Origin: Rhodobacter sp.
GTDB lineage: Bacteria; Pseudomonadota; Alphaproteobacteria; Rhodobacterales; Rhodobacteraceae
NCBI GenBank assembly: GCA_020637555.1
Contig: JACKKF010000003.1
Span: forward strand, 372,001 to 436,000
Direction: 5' to 3'
DNA length: 64,000 nt
The notes under the pieces are model-generated. The model had not been told where the DNA came from. It did not search any database and worked only from the letters and a program-made list of their open reading frames with translations. The position numbers and the translations under genes were made by a program. This document shows, in pieces, positions 35,190 to 44,175 of the stretch (within the stretch, counting starts at the first letter, position 1; each line of letters begins with the position of its first letter).

Positions 35190-35876
35190 TTACACGACAA
35201 CATGCACCTCGATCATGAAGGTCGTGATCTCGGAAATGATCTGGTCGGTCTGCGCCTGAAGCGCCCTGCCTTCCGGCGACGCAAAGGCCGCATCGAGCGC
35301 CGCAAGATCGTCGAACCAGATTTCGGACATCCCGTCGACCGGCAGCCCGTCATAGTCGACGACATTGCCCTTGGGGGCCTCGCGATGCTTGATCAGGTTC
35401 TGGCGATACCCGCGGATGCCGGGCAGCTGCGCCACCAGTCGGGCGTGCTCGGTGCTCCAGGCTTCCTGGAACGCCGCGGCCGAGACATCCGGGCGGCGCT
35501 TGATCAACGCCAGTTGCTTGACCATCGGCCCGTCAGCGGGCGGCGCGATGATGGTGGTCTGGTCATAGGCGATGATGTTGATGTCGCCCATCAGGATCTT
35601 TTCGTCCTCGGCAAGGGCGCGGCCGGCATCGGTGTTGATGGCGGCGCGCATCGTCGCCTCGTCCTCGAACCACAGCATCGAGACGCCGTCCAGGTTCTCG
35701 GGGCCGCGCGGAGAGGTAAACCCGCGCTGCGTGCGATCGACCACATGGTTCTGATCGTAGCGCAGCAGATTGGGCAGCGTCTCGGCGATCGCGCCGTGGT
35801 TCTCGATCCAGTACCGGCGGAACTCCTGCGTCGTCCAATCGGGCTTTTTATACAGCCAACCGCTCCGGGTAATCAT
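35190..35876 (-). CDS. EthD-domain protein, two tandem domains
   Basis: This 228-residue protein is built from two EthD-like ferredoxin-fold units. The first has F..YW.ENHG near residues 19-28 and the second starts near residue 115 with QLALIKRRPDVSAAAFQEAW. EthD is needed for P450-dependent ethyl tert-butyl ether breakdown in Rhodococcus, but its reaction is unknown; related dimeric alpha-beta barrel proteins bind small hydrophobic intermediates. It shares the layout of the three proteins at 56915-59215 but is more divergent. It is the first gene of the unit that carries the binding protein. Confidence 0.78.
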   Translation of the reverse strand: MITRSGWLYKKPDWTTQEFRRYWIENHGAIAETLPNLLRYDQNHVVDRTQRGFTSPRGPENLDGVSMLWFEDEATMRAAINTDAGRALAEDEKILMGDINIIAYDQTTIIAPPADGPMVKQLALIKRRPDVSAAAFQEAWSTEHARLVAQLPGIRGYRQNLIKHREAPKGNVVDYDGLPVDGMSEIWFDDLAALDAAFASPEGRALQAQTDQIISEITTFMIEVHVVV

Positions 35877-36358
35877 GCGTTGCCACTCCTGCGCTGTCCT
35901 TGCGTCGCCTTTGGGCCGAACAGTTTCGCGTCTGCGATCCCGACAACGCCGTGTTTCGAGAAACGACAGCGCGCCGCGTCGAGGGGTTTTCGTATCGTCC
36001 TCCTCGGGCCGATCAGGCTGTCAGCCTCGGTGTGGACAGGAAAATATACAGCCCAAATAAATGAAGCAAATTCATAACAATCATAGCGGTATGATCTGAG
36101 GGAATGCCGCGCGGCGGCACGAGCACGAAAAAGGGGCCGTGACTCAACGCAGGCGCGCTGTCTCGGTTTCCATGGGTCGGCCCCGCCATTGGTGCCTGTG
36201 CAGACGGCGTTCGGGACCAGTTCATTGAAAACGCTTGCGAGTGTGTTACTGAGGTTGATCGGGCGATTTCCAGACAGAATTGGCCGCTGTGCGCCATGGC
36301 GACTGGGCAACGTGCGAGAAACGTGAACTGACAGAAACAAGACCTGCGGCACCCCTCG
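35877..36358. other. Divergent promoter region between the EthD-like and double-IclR genes
   Basis: This 482-bp region has an AT-rich core at about 36040-36095, the probable promoter area. A perfect dyad ATCATA-GCGG-TATGAT lies at 36080-36095. The rest shows no supported ORF. Confidence 0.5.
36080..36095. promoter_or_regulatory. Dyad ATCATA-GCGG-TATGAT, candidate IclR operator
   Basis: Perfect 6-bp arms with a 4-bp centre lie in the AT-rich core between divergent genes, 264 bp upstream of the IclR start and 204 bp from the EthD-like start. It is the clearest dyad in the region. Confidence 0.45.
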
Positions 36359-38041
36359 ATGCATGTGAAAGACCGGACAACATCCACGGTGCCCAAAAGC
36401 ATCCGATCCGTTGTGGTCGGCGGTCAGATCATCAAGGCAATGTCTGACGCTGGCGCCCCGGTCGCCCTGAAGGAGCTGGCCGCGGCAACCGGACTGACAG
36501 CCGTGCAGGTCCACGGCTACCTGACGAGCTTTCGCCGGGTCGGTCTTGCGAGTCAGCACTCGGAAACGTCGCGCTATGAGCTGGGGTCCTTTGCGCTGCG
36601 CCTTGGGCTGACGCGCCTGAATACCGTTCCCAGCTATGCCCGGGCAGCGACCTGGCTATTCGACCTTTCGGCGCGTCTGGACCTGATGGCGATGCTGACC
36701 ATCTTTTCCCCGAAAGGGCCGACGGCCATTCGCATCATCAGCGCGCAAGAACGGCGCATCGATGTGAACATCCGCCTGGGGACCGAGTTTTCGATGGTGG
36801 ACACCGCGACAGGACGCATGTTTCTGGCGTTCGACAGGTCGGTGACGGTCGGGCGGAAAGGCGAGGCCGAGCTCCATGCGCAGTGTGCGGCGTCACCAGA
36901 CAGCGCGCCGGCGCTGAAGCGAGACCTGGAAAGAACACTCGGCGAGGCGCGGGAACATCGCATTCTGGTGATGGATGGCGCCCTTGTTCCCGGCGTGGTC
37001 GAGATCGCAGCGCCGTTTTTCGATGAACAGGGCGAACTTGCCGCCGTCGCAACCTTCCTGGGATATGAAGACGATCTGGACGAGGCCCGGCTCGATTTCA
37101 TCAAGGGTGCGATCCTTTCGGACGATCCCTGGCGGGGCGGTGAATGGGACGCAAAGCTTGCAACCGATCCGCCGATCGGCCCCGGGCCGGCGTTCGACGC
37201 GCAGCCAGAACCCATGGAGCAGACGTCGGATGTGACAGGCAAGGGTGTCCAGTCGATCGAGACCGCCGCGCGTCTGCTGCAGGCTTTCGTCCAGCTCGGC
37301 AAACCATCGACGCTCAAGGAACTGGCCGCGACGATCGGGATTACGCCTGCCTTGGCGCATGCGTATCTGGTCAGTCTGAAGGCGCTGGGACTGGTGATCC
37401 AGGACTCGCACTATCGCCTTGGCCCTTTCGCGCTGGAACTCGGCCTGGCCTATCTGCGGAATTTCGATCCGATGGCCGTTGTTCGTGATCGGCTCCCGCT
37501 CATGTCAGAGCGGATCGGGCATACCATCCTGCTGTCGATCTGGGGAGCGTTCGGGCCGACGGTCATTTCGGTGACCGAAACGACGCGGGGTGTTCACATG
37601 AACACCAAGGTCGGATCGGTCTATTCGGTGACCGGAACCGCGACTGGCCGCGCGTTTGCAGCGTTCATGCCCTATGACATGACCAGGACATTCCAGCATG
37701 CCGGGCTTCCGAAGCTGTTCACCGAGCGCTGCGTGGGCGTTCCGCAGACCTTCGGGTCCGACGAACGCGAAAAGGTTCGCGCCCTCGGTTTCGCGACGGT
37801 GCCCAAATCGCCAAGGCCACGCAACAACGCCATCGCGGCGCCGATTTTCGATTTGCAGGGGCAGGTCTTTGCCGTCGTGACGATCATCGGCGATACCGAA
37901 CATCTGAGCGTCGAGCCGGACAGTCCCGCCGCGCGGATGCTGGTCGAGGAAACCCGCGCGTTGTCGTTCGAGTTGGGATACATCACGCCGCGGCGGGGGA
38001 CGTCAGACCGAAATCCGGTCCCGAGCGCATCGAAGGGTTAG
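36359..38041 (+). CDS. Double IclR-type transcriptional regulator (two complete IclR units fused)
   Basis: This 560-residue protein contains two full IclR units in tandem, whereas typical IclR proteins are about 250-280 residues. Unit 1 (about 15-270) has a winged helix (LKELAAATGLTAVQVHGYLTS) and an effector domain. Unit 2 (about 290-540) repeats this with LKELAATIGITPALAHAYLVS and an effector domain. The linker near residues 270-290 is Pro/Gly-rich. The frame is open throughout, so this is not two genes. No good ribosome-binding site precedes the ATG at 36359. It likely controls the flanking sulfatase-related genes, by position. Its stop overlaps that of the convergent FGE gene. Confidence 0.88.
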   Translation: MHVKDRTTSTVPKSIRSVVVGGQIIKAMSDAGAPVALKELAAATGLTAVQVHGYLTSFRRVGLASQHSETSRYELGSFALRLGLTRLNTVPSYARAATWLFDLSARLDLMAMLTIFSPKGPTAIRIISAQERRIDVNIRLGTEFSMVDTATGRMFLAFDRSVTVGRKGEAELHAQCAASPDSAPALKRDLERTLGEAREHRILVMDGALVPGVVEIAAPFFDEQGELAAVATFLGYEDDLDEARLDFIKGAILSDDPWRGGEWDAKLATDPPIGPGPAFDAQPEPMEQTSDVTGKGVQSIETAARLLQAFVQLGKPSTLKELAATIGITPALAHAYLVSLKALGLVIQDSHYRLGPFALELGLAYLRNFDPMAVVRDRLPLMSERIGHTILLSIWGAFGPTVISVTETTRGVHMNTKVGSVYSVTGTATGRAFAAFMPYDMTRTFQHAGLPKLFTERCVGVPQTFGSDEREKVRALGFATVPKSPRPRNNAIAAPIFDLQGQVFAVVTIIGDTEHLSVEPDSPAARMLVEETRALSFELGYITPRRGTSDRNPVPSASKG

Positions 38042-38952
38042 GTGTCCAGGGACTTGGCGCAACGAAATCCCGAATGCGAGGTCGAGGTGTCAATGGGTTG
38101 AGGCCATCGCGCCGCCGGGCGGTAGCGGCGGCAATAATTCTCAGCGCACAGATGCGAGCCGCCCTTCAGGACTTTGCGACCGATCGCGAAAACCGCTTCG
38201 TTCGGATCAATGCTGTCGGCTTCGGTCGCCGCCCCGCGCCGATCGGCACCGCAACAGGGGGACCGGGCTGCCCCGGTCCGGGCTGATACGAACCAGTCCT
38301 CGGTCCATTCCCAGACATTGCCGATCATGTCGAACAGGCCATAGCCGTTCGCCGGAAAACTGCGCACCGGAGAGGTCCGTTCCCAGCCGTCCAGCAGGGT
38401 GTTCTGGTAGGGAAACTCGCCCTGCCAGAAATTCGCCAGCATGCGTCCGCCGGGGGACAATTCATCGCCCCAGGCAAATTCCTTGCCCTCGAGGCCGCCT
38501 CGCGCCGCGAATTCCCATTCTGCCTCGGTTGGCAGGCGTTTCCCGGCCCAGGTTGCATAGGCTTTGGCGTCGGCATAGGTCACGTGCACGACCGGATGGT
38601 CGAGAAGATCCTCGATCCCGCTTCCGGGGCCAAGCGGCCGGTTCCAGGCGGCACCGAACACCATGTCCCACCATTCGCCCTCACGCAAACGTCTGGGGGC
38701 GCGCGGTTTTTGGAACACGAGCGAGCCCGCGTGTGCCATCTCGGGCAGCAGGCCGGGATAATCTTCGGGTCTGGGTGGGATCTCGCAAGCCGTCACATGG
38801 TTGGTTGCTTCGACGAAGGCCGCGAACTCACGGTTTGTCACGGGCGCTTCGTCGATCAGGAACGCATCGACCGAGACGCGGCGGCTTGGTCCCTCTTCAG
38901 GATAGTGCGCATCAGAGCCCATCGTGAAGGTGCCGCCGTCGATTTTTCGCAT
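38038..38952 (-). CDS. Formylglycine-generating enzyme (sulfatase-modifying factor)
   Basis: This 304-residue protein of the SUMF1/FGE family converts the sulfatase active-site cysteine to formylglycine. It starts with IDGGTFTMGSD and has RLPTEAEWEFAARGG, the W-E-W segment (NVWEWTEDWF), and the paired catalytic cysteines in GGSHLCAENYCRRYR (Cys269, Cys274), which mark true FGEs. No signal peptide is present, so it works in the cytoplasm like its presumed substrates, the two sulfatases nearby. It lies downstream of the second sulfatase on the same strand. Confidence 0.93.
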   Translation of the reverse strand: MRKIDGGTFTMGSDAHYPEEGPSRRVSVDAFLIDEAPVTNREFAAFVEATNHVTACEIPPRPEDYPGLLPEMAHAGSLVFQKPRAPRRLREGEWWDMVFGAAWNRPLGPGSGIEDLLDHPVVHVTYADAKAYATWAGKRLPTEAEWEFAARGGLEGKEFAWGDELSPGGRMLANFWQGEFPYQNTLLDGWERTSPVRSFPANGYGLFDMIGNVWEWTEDWFVSARTGAARSPCCGADRRGAATEADSIDPNEAVFAIGRKVLKGGSHLCAENYCRRYRPAARWPQPIDTSTSHSGFRCAKSLDT

Positions 38953-38986
38953 GGTGTTTTGACCTCTTGCGTCCCTTATAAATTGG

Positions 38987-39013
38987 CTCGGGGCGGAATG
39001 AAACCGCCCCGAG
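38987..39013 (-). terminator. Hairpin between the second sulfatase and FGE genes
   Basis: A perfect 10-bp stem CTCGGGGCGG/CCGCCCCGAG with a 7-nt loop lies in the 116-bp gap. On the minus strand only CCAATTTATAAG follows, so termination would be partial and FGE might be made at a lower level than the sulfatase. Confidence 0.6.
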
Positions 39014-39068
39014 CCTCGATGATCTGTCCCCAGGAGGGTGGGAGGGACAGTCCTCGTCTCTGATGCGC

Positions 39069-41372
39069 CTACTGAATGGCCAGCGCCACCTGTTCCATCG
39101 CCGCGCGCTGGTCACTTTCGGTTTCCGCACAGACCGTATCGGCATGCAGGGTGATCTTGTCGATGGTGCCCGTGAACCGGAAGGTGCCCCGGTCGCGATA
39201 CAGCGCCGATACTGGGTAACCCGAATTCTTGCCAATGCTCATTTCGGCACCGCCGAAATAATGCGGGATGGTCTGGGCGATTTCGCCTTCACCGACCAGC
39301 TCGCCATTGATCAGCAGGCGTCCGTGGCCGGCGTTCTCGCCCGTCTTCTCGAACTCGAATCGAAGGGTTGCCGGGCCAGGTTCGAGCCGACTCACCGACT
39401 GGACAGTCTGTTCCGACAACGAGGCATAGTTGTGCACATAGGTCGGCTTGCCGTCGATCACGAACAGCGCGTAGCCGCCATAGCCGTTGCCCAGTGACAG
39501 CAGCATGCCTTCGGCCGGGGCGCCCGGGGGGATCTGCAGTTCGGCCTCGATCGAATGCGAGCGGTTCTTGAAGTCGATCGCGCCGAACTCGCGGATCGTC
39601 CCTTCGGACCGAAAGAGCACATGGTCGCGCCCGGGCCCGTATTGCTCGGATTTTCGCGTGGCCAGCCGCGCGACGCCCCGATTGTCGAGCGGGAACACAT
39701 CGTGCTTCCACGCCTCTTCAAACCAGGTCTCGACCATTTTCGCGACGCGTTCCGGGTATTGGGCGGCCAGGTCGTGCCGTTCCGAGAAATCCTCTTGCAG
39801 GTTATAGAGTTCCCAGGTGTCCTCGTCATAGGGGCGTGTCGGGTCCGACCCGTCCCACGCCAGGCCGATCCTGGGGTGGTAGGTGACCAGTTTCCAGCCA
39901 TCTTCATAGAGCGCCCGGCAGCCCCGGATCTCATAGTATTGGCGGTGATGCTTTGACGGCGCCTTGGCATCCTTGAGGCATTGGTCGAAACTGAAGCCTT
40001 GAACCGGCGTCTGCTTGATCCCGTCGATGATCTCGGGCGATTCAACGCCGATCAGGTCCAGCAGCGTCGGCATCACGTCGATGGCGTGCGCGTATTGGCT
40101 GCGGATCTCGCCCCGCGCGCGCAGGCCGTCCGGCCAGAACACGATGCAGGGATCTGCCACGCCGCCGGCGTGAACTTCTTGTTTCCAGCGACGGAACGGG
40201 GTGTTCCCGGCCCAGGCCCAGCCATAGGGATAATGCGGGTTGCTCTCGACCGAGCCGAGCTTGTCGAGGTCGGCATCGATGGTCTCGGCCGGTTCGCGGA
40301 TACCGTTCAGGTACCGCACGTTGTTGAACATGCCGTTCTGGCCGCCTTCGGAGCTGGCGCCGTTATCAGACACGACGACAAAGATCGTGTTGTTCAGCTG
40401 TCCCCGCGCTGCCAGATCGTCGACCAGCCGGCCGATCTGCGCGTCGGTGTGTTCGAGGAACCCGGCATAGACCTCCATCAGGCGGGCGTAGACGCGCTTT
40501 TGCGTCTCATCAAGCGAGTCCCATGCCGGGATCCAGTCCGGGCGCGGCGTCAGTTCGGTGCCCTTGGGCAGGATCCCCATCTCGAGCTGCCGCTTGTGTG
40601 TGACCTCGCGCCAGGCGTCCCAGCCCAGATCGAACTGCCCGCGATAGCGGTCGATATAGTCCTTGCCGACATGCAGCGGGGTATGCATCGCGCCGAGGGC
40701 GAAATACATGAAGAAGGGCTTGCCGGGCGCCGCGTTGTGCAGATCGCGGGTGAACTCGATTGCCCGGTCGGCAAGGTCCTCGCTCAGGTGATAGCCTTCC
40801 TCGGGCGTCCTGGGCGGCTGGACCTGGTGGTTGTCATAGACAAGATCCGGGTGGTACTGGCTCGTGTCCGATCCATGGAAGCCGTAAAACCGCTCAAAGC
40901 CACGGCCCAGCGGCCAGCGTTTCTTGGGCCCGCCGTGGTGATGCTCTTCTGCCGGCGTGAGGTGCCACTTGCCGACGGCGAAGGTCGCGTATCCGCGATC
41001 GCGCAGCACCTCGGCCAGCGTGCCATTCTCCTTGGGCATCCGAAAATCGTAGCCGGGAAACCCGGTGGCCAGCTCGGCCACGGCGCCCATGTGATTCGAG
41101 TGGTGGTTGCGCCCGGTCAGAATGCAAGACCGCGTGGCCGAGCAGATCCCGGTGGTGTTGAAGTGCGTCAGCCGGGTTCCGCCCTCGGCCAGCCGATCAA
41201 TGTGGGGGGTGCGGATGTCAGAGCCGTAACAACCGATCTGCCCATAGCCTACGTCGTCCAGGACCACCACCACGACATTCGGCGCGCCCTCGGGGGGTGT
41301 CGGCTCGGCCGGCCAGCTCGGGGTGCTGTCGCGATAATCGACGCTGATTCGTTCGTTCTGGTTCTCGCTCAT
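39069..41372 (-). CDS. Arylsulfatase, type I, long cytoplasmic form (second copy)
   Basis: This 767-residue sulfatase shares the first copy's length, domain order and long identical blocks. The metal ligands are in VVVVLDDVGY (Asp39, Asp40) and the formylglycine site is ICSATRSCILTGR, with Cys77. The site is again C-x-A-x-R. There is no signal peptide. The ATG at 41372 follows AGGAGACGAG and is chosen over the longer frame from 41414. It may act on a related sulfate ester or an isomer; the FGE gene downstream supports activity. Confidence 0.92.
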   Translation of the reverse strand: MSENQNERISVDYRDSTPSWPAEPTPPEGAPNVVVVVLDDVGYGQIGCYGSDIRTPHIDRLAEGGTRLTHFNTTGICSATRSCILTGRNHHSNHMGAVAELATGFPGYDFRMPKENGTLAEVLRDRGYATFAVGKWHLTPAEEHHHGGPKKRWPLGRGFERFYGFHGSDTSQYHPDLVYDNHQVQPPRTPEEGYHLSEDLADRAIEFTRDLHNAAPGKPFFMYFALGAMHTPLHVGKDYIDRYRGQFDLGWDAWREVTHKRQLEMGILPKGTELTPRPDWIPAWDSLDETQKRVYARLMEVYAGFLEHTDAQIGRLVDDLAARGQLNNTIFVVVSDNGASSEGGQNGMFNNVRYLNGIREPAETIDADLDKLGSVESNPHYPYGWAWAGNTPFRRWKQEVHAGGVADPCIVFWPDGLRARGEIRSQYAHAIDVMPTLLDLIGVESPEIIDGIKQTPVQGFSFDQCLKDAKAPSKHHRQYYEIRGCRALYEDGWKLVTYHPRIGLAWDGSDPTRPYDEDTWELYNLQEDFSERHDLAAQYPERVAKMVETWFEEAWKHDVFPLDNRGVARLATRKSEQYGPGRDHVLFRSEGTIREFGAIDFKNRSHSIEAELQIPPGAPAEGMLLSLGNGYGGYALFVIDGKPTYVHNYASLSEQTVQSVSRLEPGPATLRFEFEKTGENAGHGRLLINGELVGEGEIAQTIPHYFGGAEMSIGKNSGYPVSALYRDRGTFRFTGTIDKITLHADTVCAETESDQRAAMEQVALAIQ

Positions 41373-41890
41373 CTCGTCTCCTGTTGCCCGCATCAACGAG
41401 CGGCCGTGACCCAACCAGAGGCGCCGCGGAGTCCGGGAAGGCGGCGGTGGGTGCCTGGGTGAGGGGGCCTTGCGCAGGTGAAACAGCAGCCGCAGTGCCC
41501 CTCGATCGTCATGGGACGATAAGAAAGGAATTCACCACTGTCAAATGAATTGTATAATGGTGAAATCGGCCATTGAGCGGAATTCGCTGAGCTGGACGCT
41601 CCAGGGACAAGTTCCGGTGCGCCAAATAATTCGCTATTAGCAAATTGCTTTGACATTGGAGAATTGCGGGGATATGACTTTCCCAAGTCGAAGGGCGATG
41701 CGAGTCGGTTTTCGATTGCCCGGGCGATGCCGCAAACAGGCGCACCGCGCGGGGAGGCCGGGGTGGCCTCGAACTCGGACGACGGAAACGCATGAGGTTG
41801 CGGTTTTCCAGCCGCAACAGGGAGAAACGCGGACTGACTGTCGGGTCCAATGTAAACGGGCAATGGAATCAAACTTCTGGGAGGAGACAC
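41373..41890. other. Divergent promoter region between sulfatase 2 and the TTT binding protein
   Basis: This 518-bp region has an AT-rich part at 41515-41680. It contains a good sigma-70-like promoter for the plus strand, and CACCA/TGGTG arms about 20 bp apart around 41542-41571. No supported ORF is present; frames on both strands lack ribosome-binding sites. Confidence 0.5.
41650..41678 (+). promoter_or_regulatory. Sigma-70-type promoter TTGACA-N17-TATGAC
   Basis: A consensus -35 (41650-41655) lies 17 bp from TATGAC (41673-41678). Transcription from here would give a leader of about 200 nt before the TTT binding-protein gene. Confidence 0.6.
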
Positions 41891-42856
41891 ATGATTCATT
41901 CGATCAAGTCGTTGCTGAAGGCGGGTGCCTTGGGTGCACTGGCAATCACGGCGCCGCTGATGGCCGCGGCCGAGGGATTCCCCGACCGCCCCATGTCCTT
42001 GATCTTCTTTTTCCCCAGCGGGGGCAGCGGTGACGCACAGGCCCGCGCCGCGGCGCACGGTCTGTCGCAGATCCTTGGCGGCAACATGGTCGTGCGGAAC
42101 GTCGAGGGCGGCGCCGGCACGGTCGGCCTGGTCGGGATGATGCACGATGCGCCGGATGGCTATACGCTCGGCTTCCTGCCCGAAGGTCTGGCGACGGTGC
42201 AGCCGATGCGCAACCCGCTGCCCTATACCTTCGAATCCTTTGACCACATCTGCAAGCTGACCTTCATGCCGGTCGCGCTGTTCGGGTCGTCGGCCGCGCC
42301 GTATCACAACTTGCAGGAACTGGCCGCCTACGCGCAGGATCACGATATCGTCTATGGTCATCCGGGCGTCGGCACCGTGCCGCACCTTGCCATGGAGGCC
42401 TTCATGCAGGCGGCCGGGATCCATGCGCGCAGCGTTCCGTTCAACGGCGACGGCCCGGGAACGGCGGCGCTGCGTGGCGGTCACATCGACCTCTATGTCG
42501 CGGGCAGCCCGGCGACCAACGTGCTGTCTGGCGACGATACCCAGGTTCTCGGGGTCTTCGGCAACCAGCGGCTGGCGAACGTGCCGGATGTCGCGACCGC
42601 GCCCGAGCAGGGCTATGACGTGACGGCGGGTGTGGCCTTCGGGATTTCCGGGCCGCATGGCATCGATCCCCAGGTCCGCCAGACGCTGACGGACGCCTGC
42701 CACACCCTGTCGGAATCGCCCGAGTTCATCGAGAGCGTCCACAACCTGACCGCGGTCGTCGATTATGCGGACGGGCAGGGGTTCGAGGACTATCTTCGCC
42801 AGCGCGAGGCTGTCTATCGTGAACTTCTGACCAGCATCGGCCTGATCGGAGGCTGA
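41891..42856 (+). CDS. TTT transporter substrate-binding protein (TctC/Bug family)
   Basis: This 321-residue periplasmic protein has a signal peptide ending near PLMAAAEG. The mature N-terminus FPDRPMSLIFFFPSGGSGD matches the carboxylate-binding loop of the Bug/TctC family. A strong GGGAGGAG precedes the ATG at 41891. Its TctB and TctA partners are at 44176 and 44660, with an alcohol dehydrogenase gene between. The ligand is probably a carboxylate. Confidence 0.9.
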   Translation: MIHSIKSLLKAGALGALAITAPLMAAAEGFPDRPMSLIFFFPSGGSGDAQARAAAHGLSQILGGNMVVRNVEGGAGTVGLVGMMHDAPDGYTLGFLPEGLATVQPMRNPLPYTFESFDHICKLTFMPVALFGSSAAPYHNLQELAAYAQDHDIVYGHPGVGTVPHLAMEAFMQAAGIHARSVPFNGDGPGTAALRGGHIDLYVAGSPATNVLSGDDTQVLGVFGNQRLANVPDVATAPEQGYDVTAGVAFGISGPHGIDPQVRQTLTDACHTLSESPEFIESVHNLTAVVDYADGQGFEDYLRQREAVYRELLTSIGLIGG

Positions 42857-42867
42857 GCAAAGCCCGA

Positions 42868-42910
42868 CACCAACCCGGCCGAGCGGACCGGGTTGGTGCG
42901 TCTGTTTTCG
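42868..42910 (+). terminator. Hairpin after the TTT binding-protein gene
   Basis: A perfect 11-bp stem CACCAACCCGG/CCGGGTTGGTG (42868-42878 with 42888-42898) is followed by CGTCTGTTTTCG. It would let the binding protein be made in excess over downstream genes. Confidence 0.72.
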
Positions 42911-42983
42911 GGAAGCGCATGCCCTTGCCGCCTGCCGTTTCCCGAAACGCCCTGACAGTGTTGCGCACGAAAAGGATGAGATC

Positions 42984-44093
42984 GTGTTTGAAGCCCCGAA
43001 AAGCTGGTCCACTCGGACAATGCTGGCCGCCCGCATGGAAGGCGTGCGCGGCAAGGTCATTGTCGAGGAAATGCACATTCCCGAAATCGGGCCGGACGAC
43101 GCGCTTGTCCGCGTCACTGCCTCGGGCATCTGCCGCAGCGACTGGCACGTCTGGAATGGCGACTGGGGATGGCTGGGATTCAAGCTGGAGCCGGGCACCG
43201 TGCTGGGGCACGAGATCGGCGGGATCGTCGAGGCTGTCGGCGACAACGTGCGTGGCGTGAAGCCGGGCGACCGCGTGACGGTGCCTTTCAATCTTGCCTG
43301 CGGATGCTGTGCGCATTGCGGCCGGGGCGAGCAGAACCTGTGCGTCGACCGGGTGTCGCCGCACCTGATCCCCGGATCGGGCGGCTGGGCGCAGTATGTG
43401 CGCGCGCCGAACGCATCGCTCAACTGCATTCCGCTGCCGGACGGCGTGGACGAGTTGACCGCGGCGGCGCTGGGCTGTCGATACATGACGGCCTGGCGGG
43501 CGGTCCGGTCGCGCGGCGGGCTTCTGGGCGGGGAATCCATCGCGGTTTTCGGCTGCGGGGCGGTCGGCCTTGCCGCGATCGAGATCGCCAGGACACTGGG
43601 CGGGCGGGTCATTGCCATCGATATCGACGACGCGAAACTGGCGCGCGCCCGGGAAGTCGGCGCAACGCAGGTTCTGAACGTGCGGGGCATGTCGCCCGCT
43701 GATACCGGTCTGGCGGTCAAGGCGATCACCGACCGCGGCGCCGGCGTCGATCTGGCGCTCGATGCCCTTGGCTCGACGCAGACCGCGAATTCTGCGATCC
43801 ATGCGCTGCGGCGCGGCGGGCGTCTGGCGCAGGTCGGCCTGACCTCGCAGGAAGAGCAGGGCAACATCCTGGTGCCGATGGACAAGATCGTTCTGAACGA
43901 ACTGGATATCCGCGGAAGCCTGGGCAACCCGCAGAGCCAGTATGCCGAACTGCTCGGCCTGGTGGCGGCGGGTCGGCTGAATCCGAAACGGCTGGTCAGC
44001 CGCCAGGTGTCGTTGAGCGACGTCGGCTCGGTGCTGGACGATATGGATCAGTTCAAGACGGACGGATACGTCATCATCACGGATTTCTCCTGA
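42984..44093 (+). CDS. Zinc-dependent alcohol dehydrogenase (MDR family)
   Basis: This 369-residue medium-chain dehydrogenase has catalytic-zinc residues in GICRSDWHVW and LGHEIGG, a structural-zinc cluster in CGCCAHCGRGEQNLC, and a Rossmann motif FGCGAVGLAA. The start is GTG at 42984 with AAGGATGAG upstream; the ATG at 43020 lacks a site. It sits between tctC-like and tctB-like genes, so it may oxidise an alcohol imported or formed in this route. Confidence 0.88.
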   Translation: MFEAPKSWSTRTMLAARMEGVRGKVIVEEMHIPEIGPDDALVRVTASGICRSDWHVWNGDWGWLGFKLEPGTVLGHEIGGIVEAVGDNVRGVKPGDRVTVPFNLACGCCAHCGRGEQNLCVDRVSPHLIPGSGGWAQYVRAPNASLNCIPLPDGVDELTAAALGCRYMTAWRAVRSRGGLLGGESIAVFGCGAVGLAAIEIARTLGGRVIAIDIDDAKLARAREVGATQVLNVRGMSPADTGLAVKAITDRGAGVDLALDALGSTQTANSAIHALRRGGRLAQVGLTSQEEQGNILVPMDKIVLNELDIRGSLGNPQSQYAELLGLVAAGRLNPKRLVSRQVSLSDVGSVLDDMDQFKTDGYVIITDFS

Positions 44094-44175
44094 CCGCCCG
44101 GTCGGCCAGGGGCGCCGGGCACAGTGCGGTGCCTCCATACCGCTTGAGACGTGAACACAAAGGGAGCGATCGACC

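Noticed and set aside
41509..41850. Minus-strand frame of 113 codons in the sulfatase/tctC spacer
   Set aside because: It has no ribosome-binding site, spans an AT-rich promoter core, and its translation resembles no protein family.
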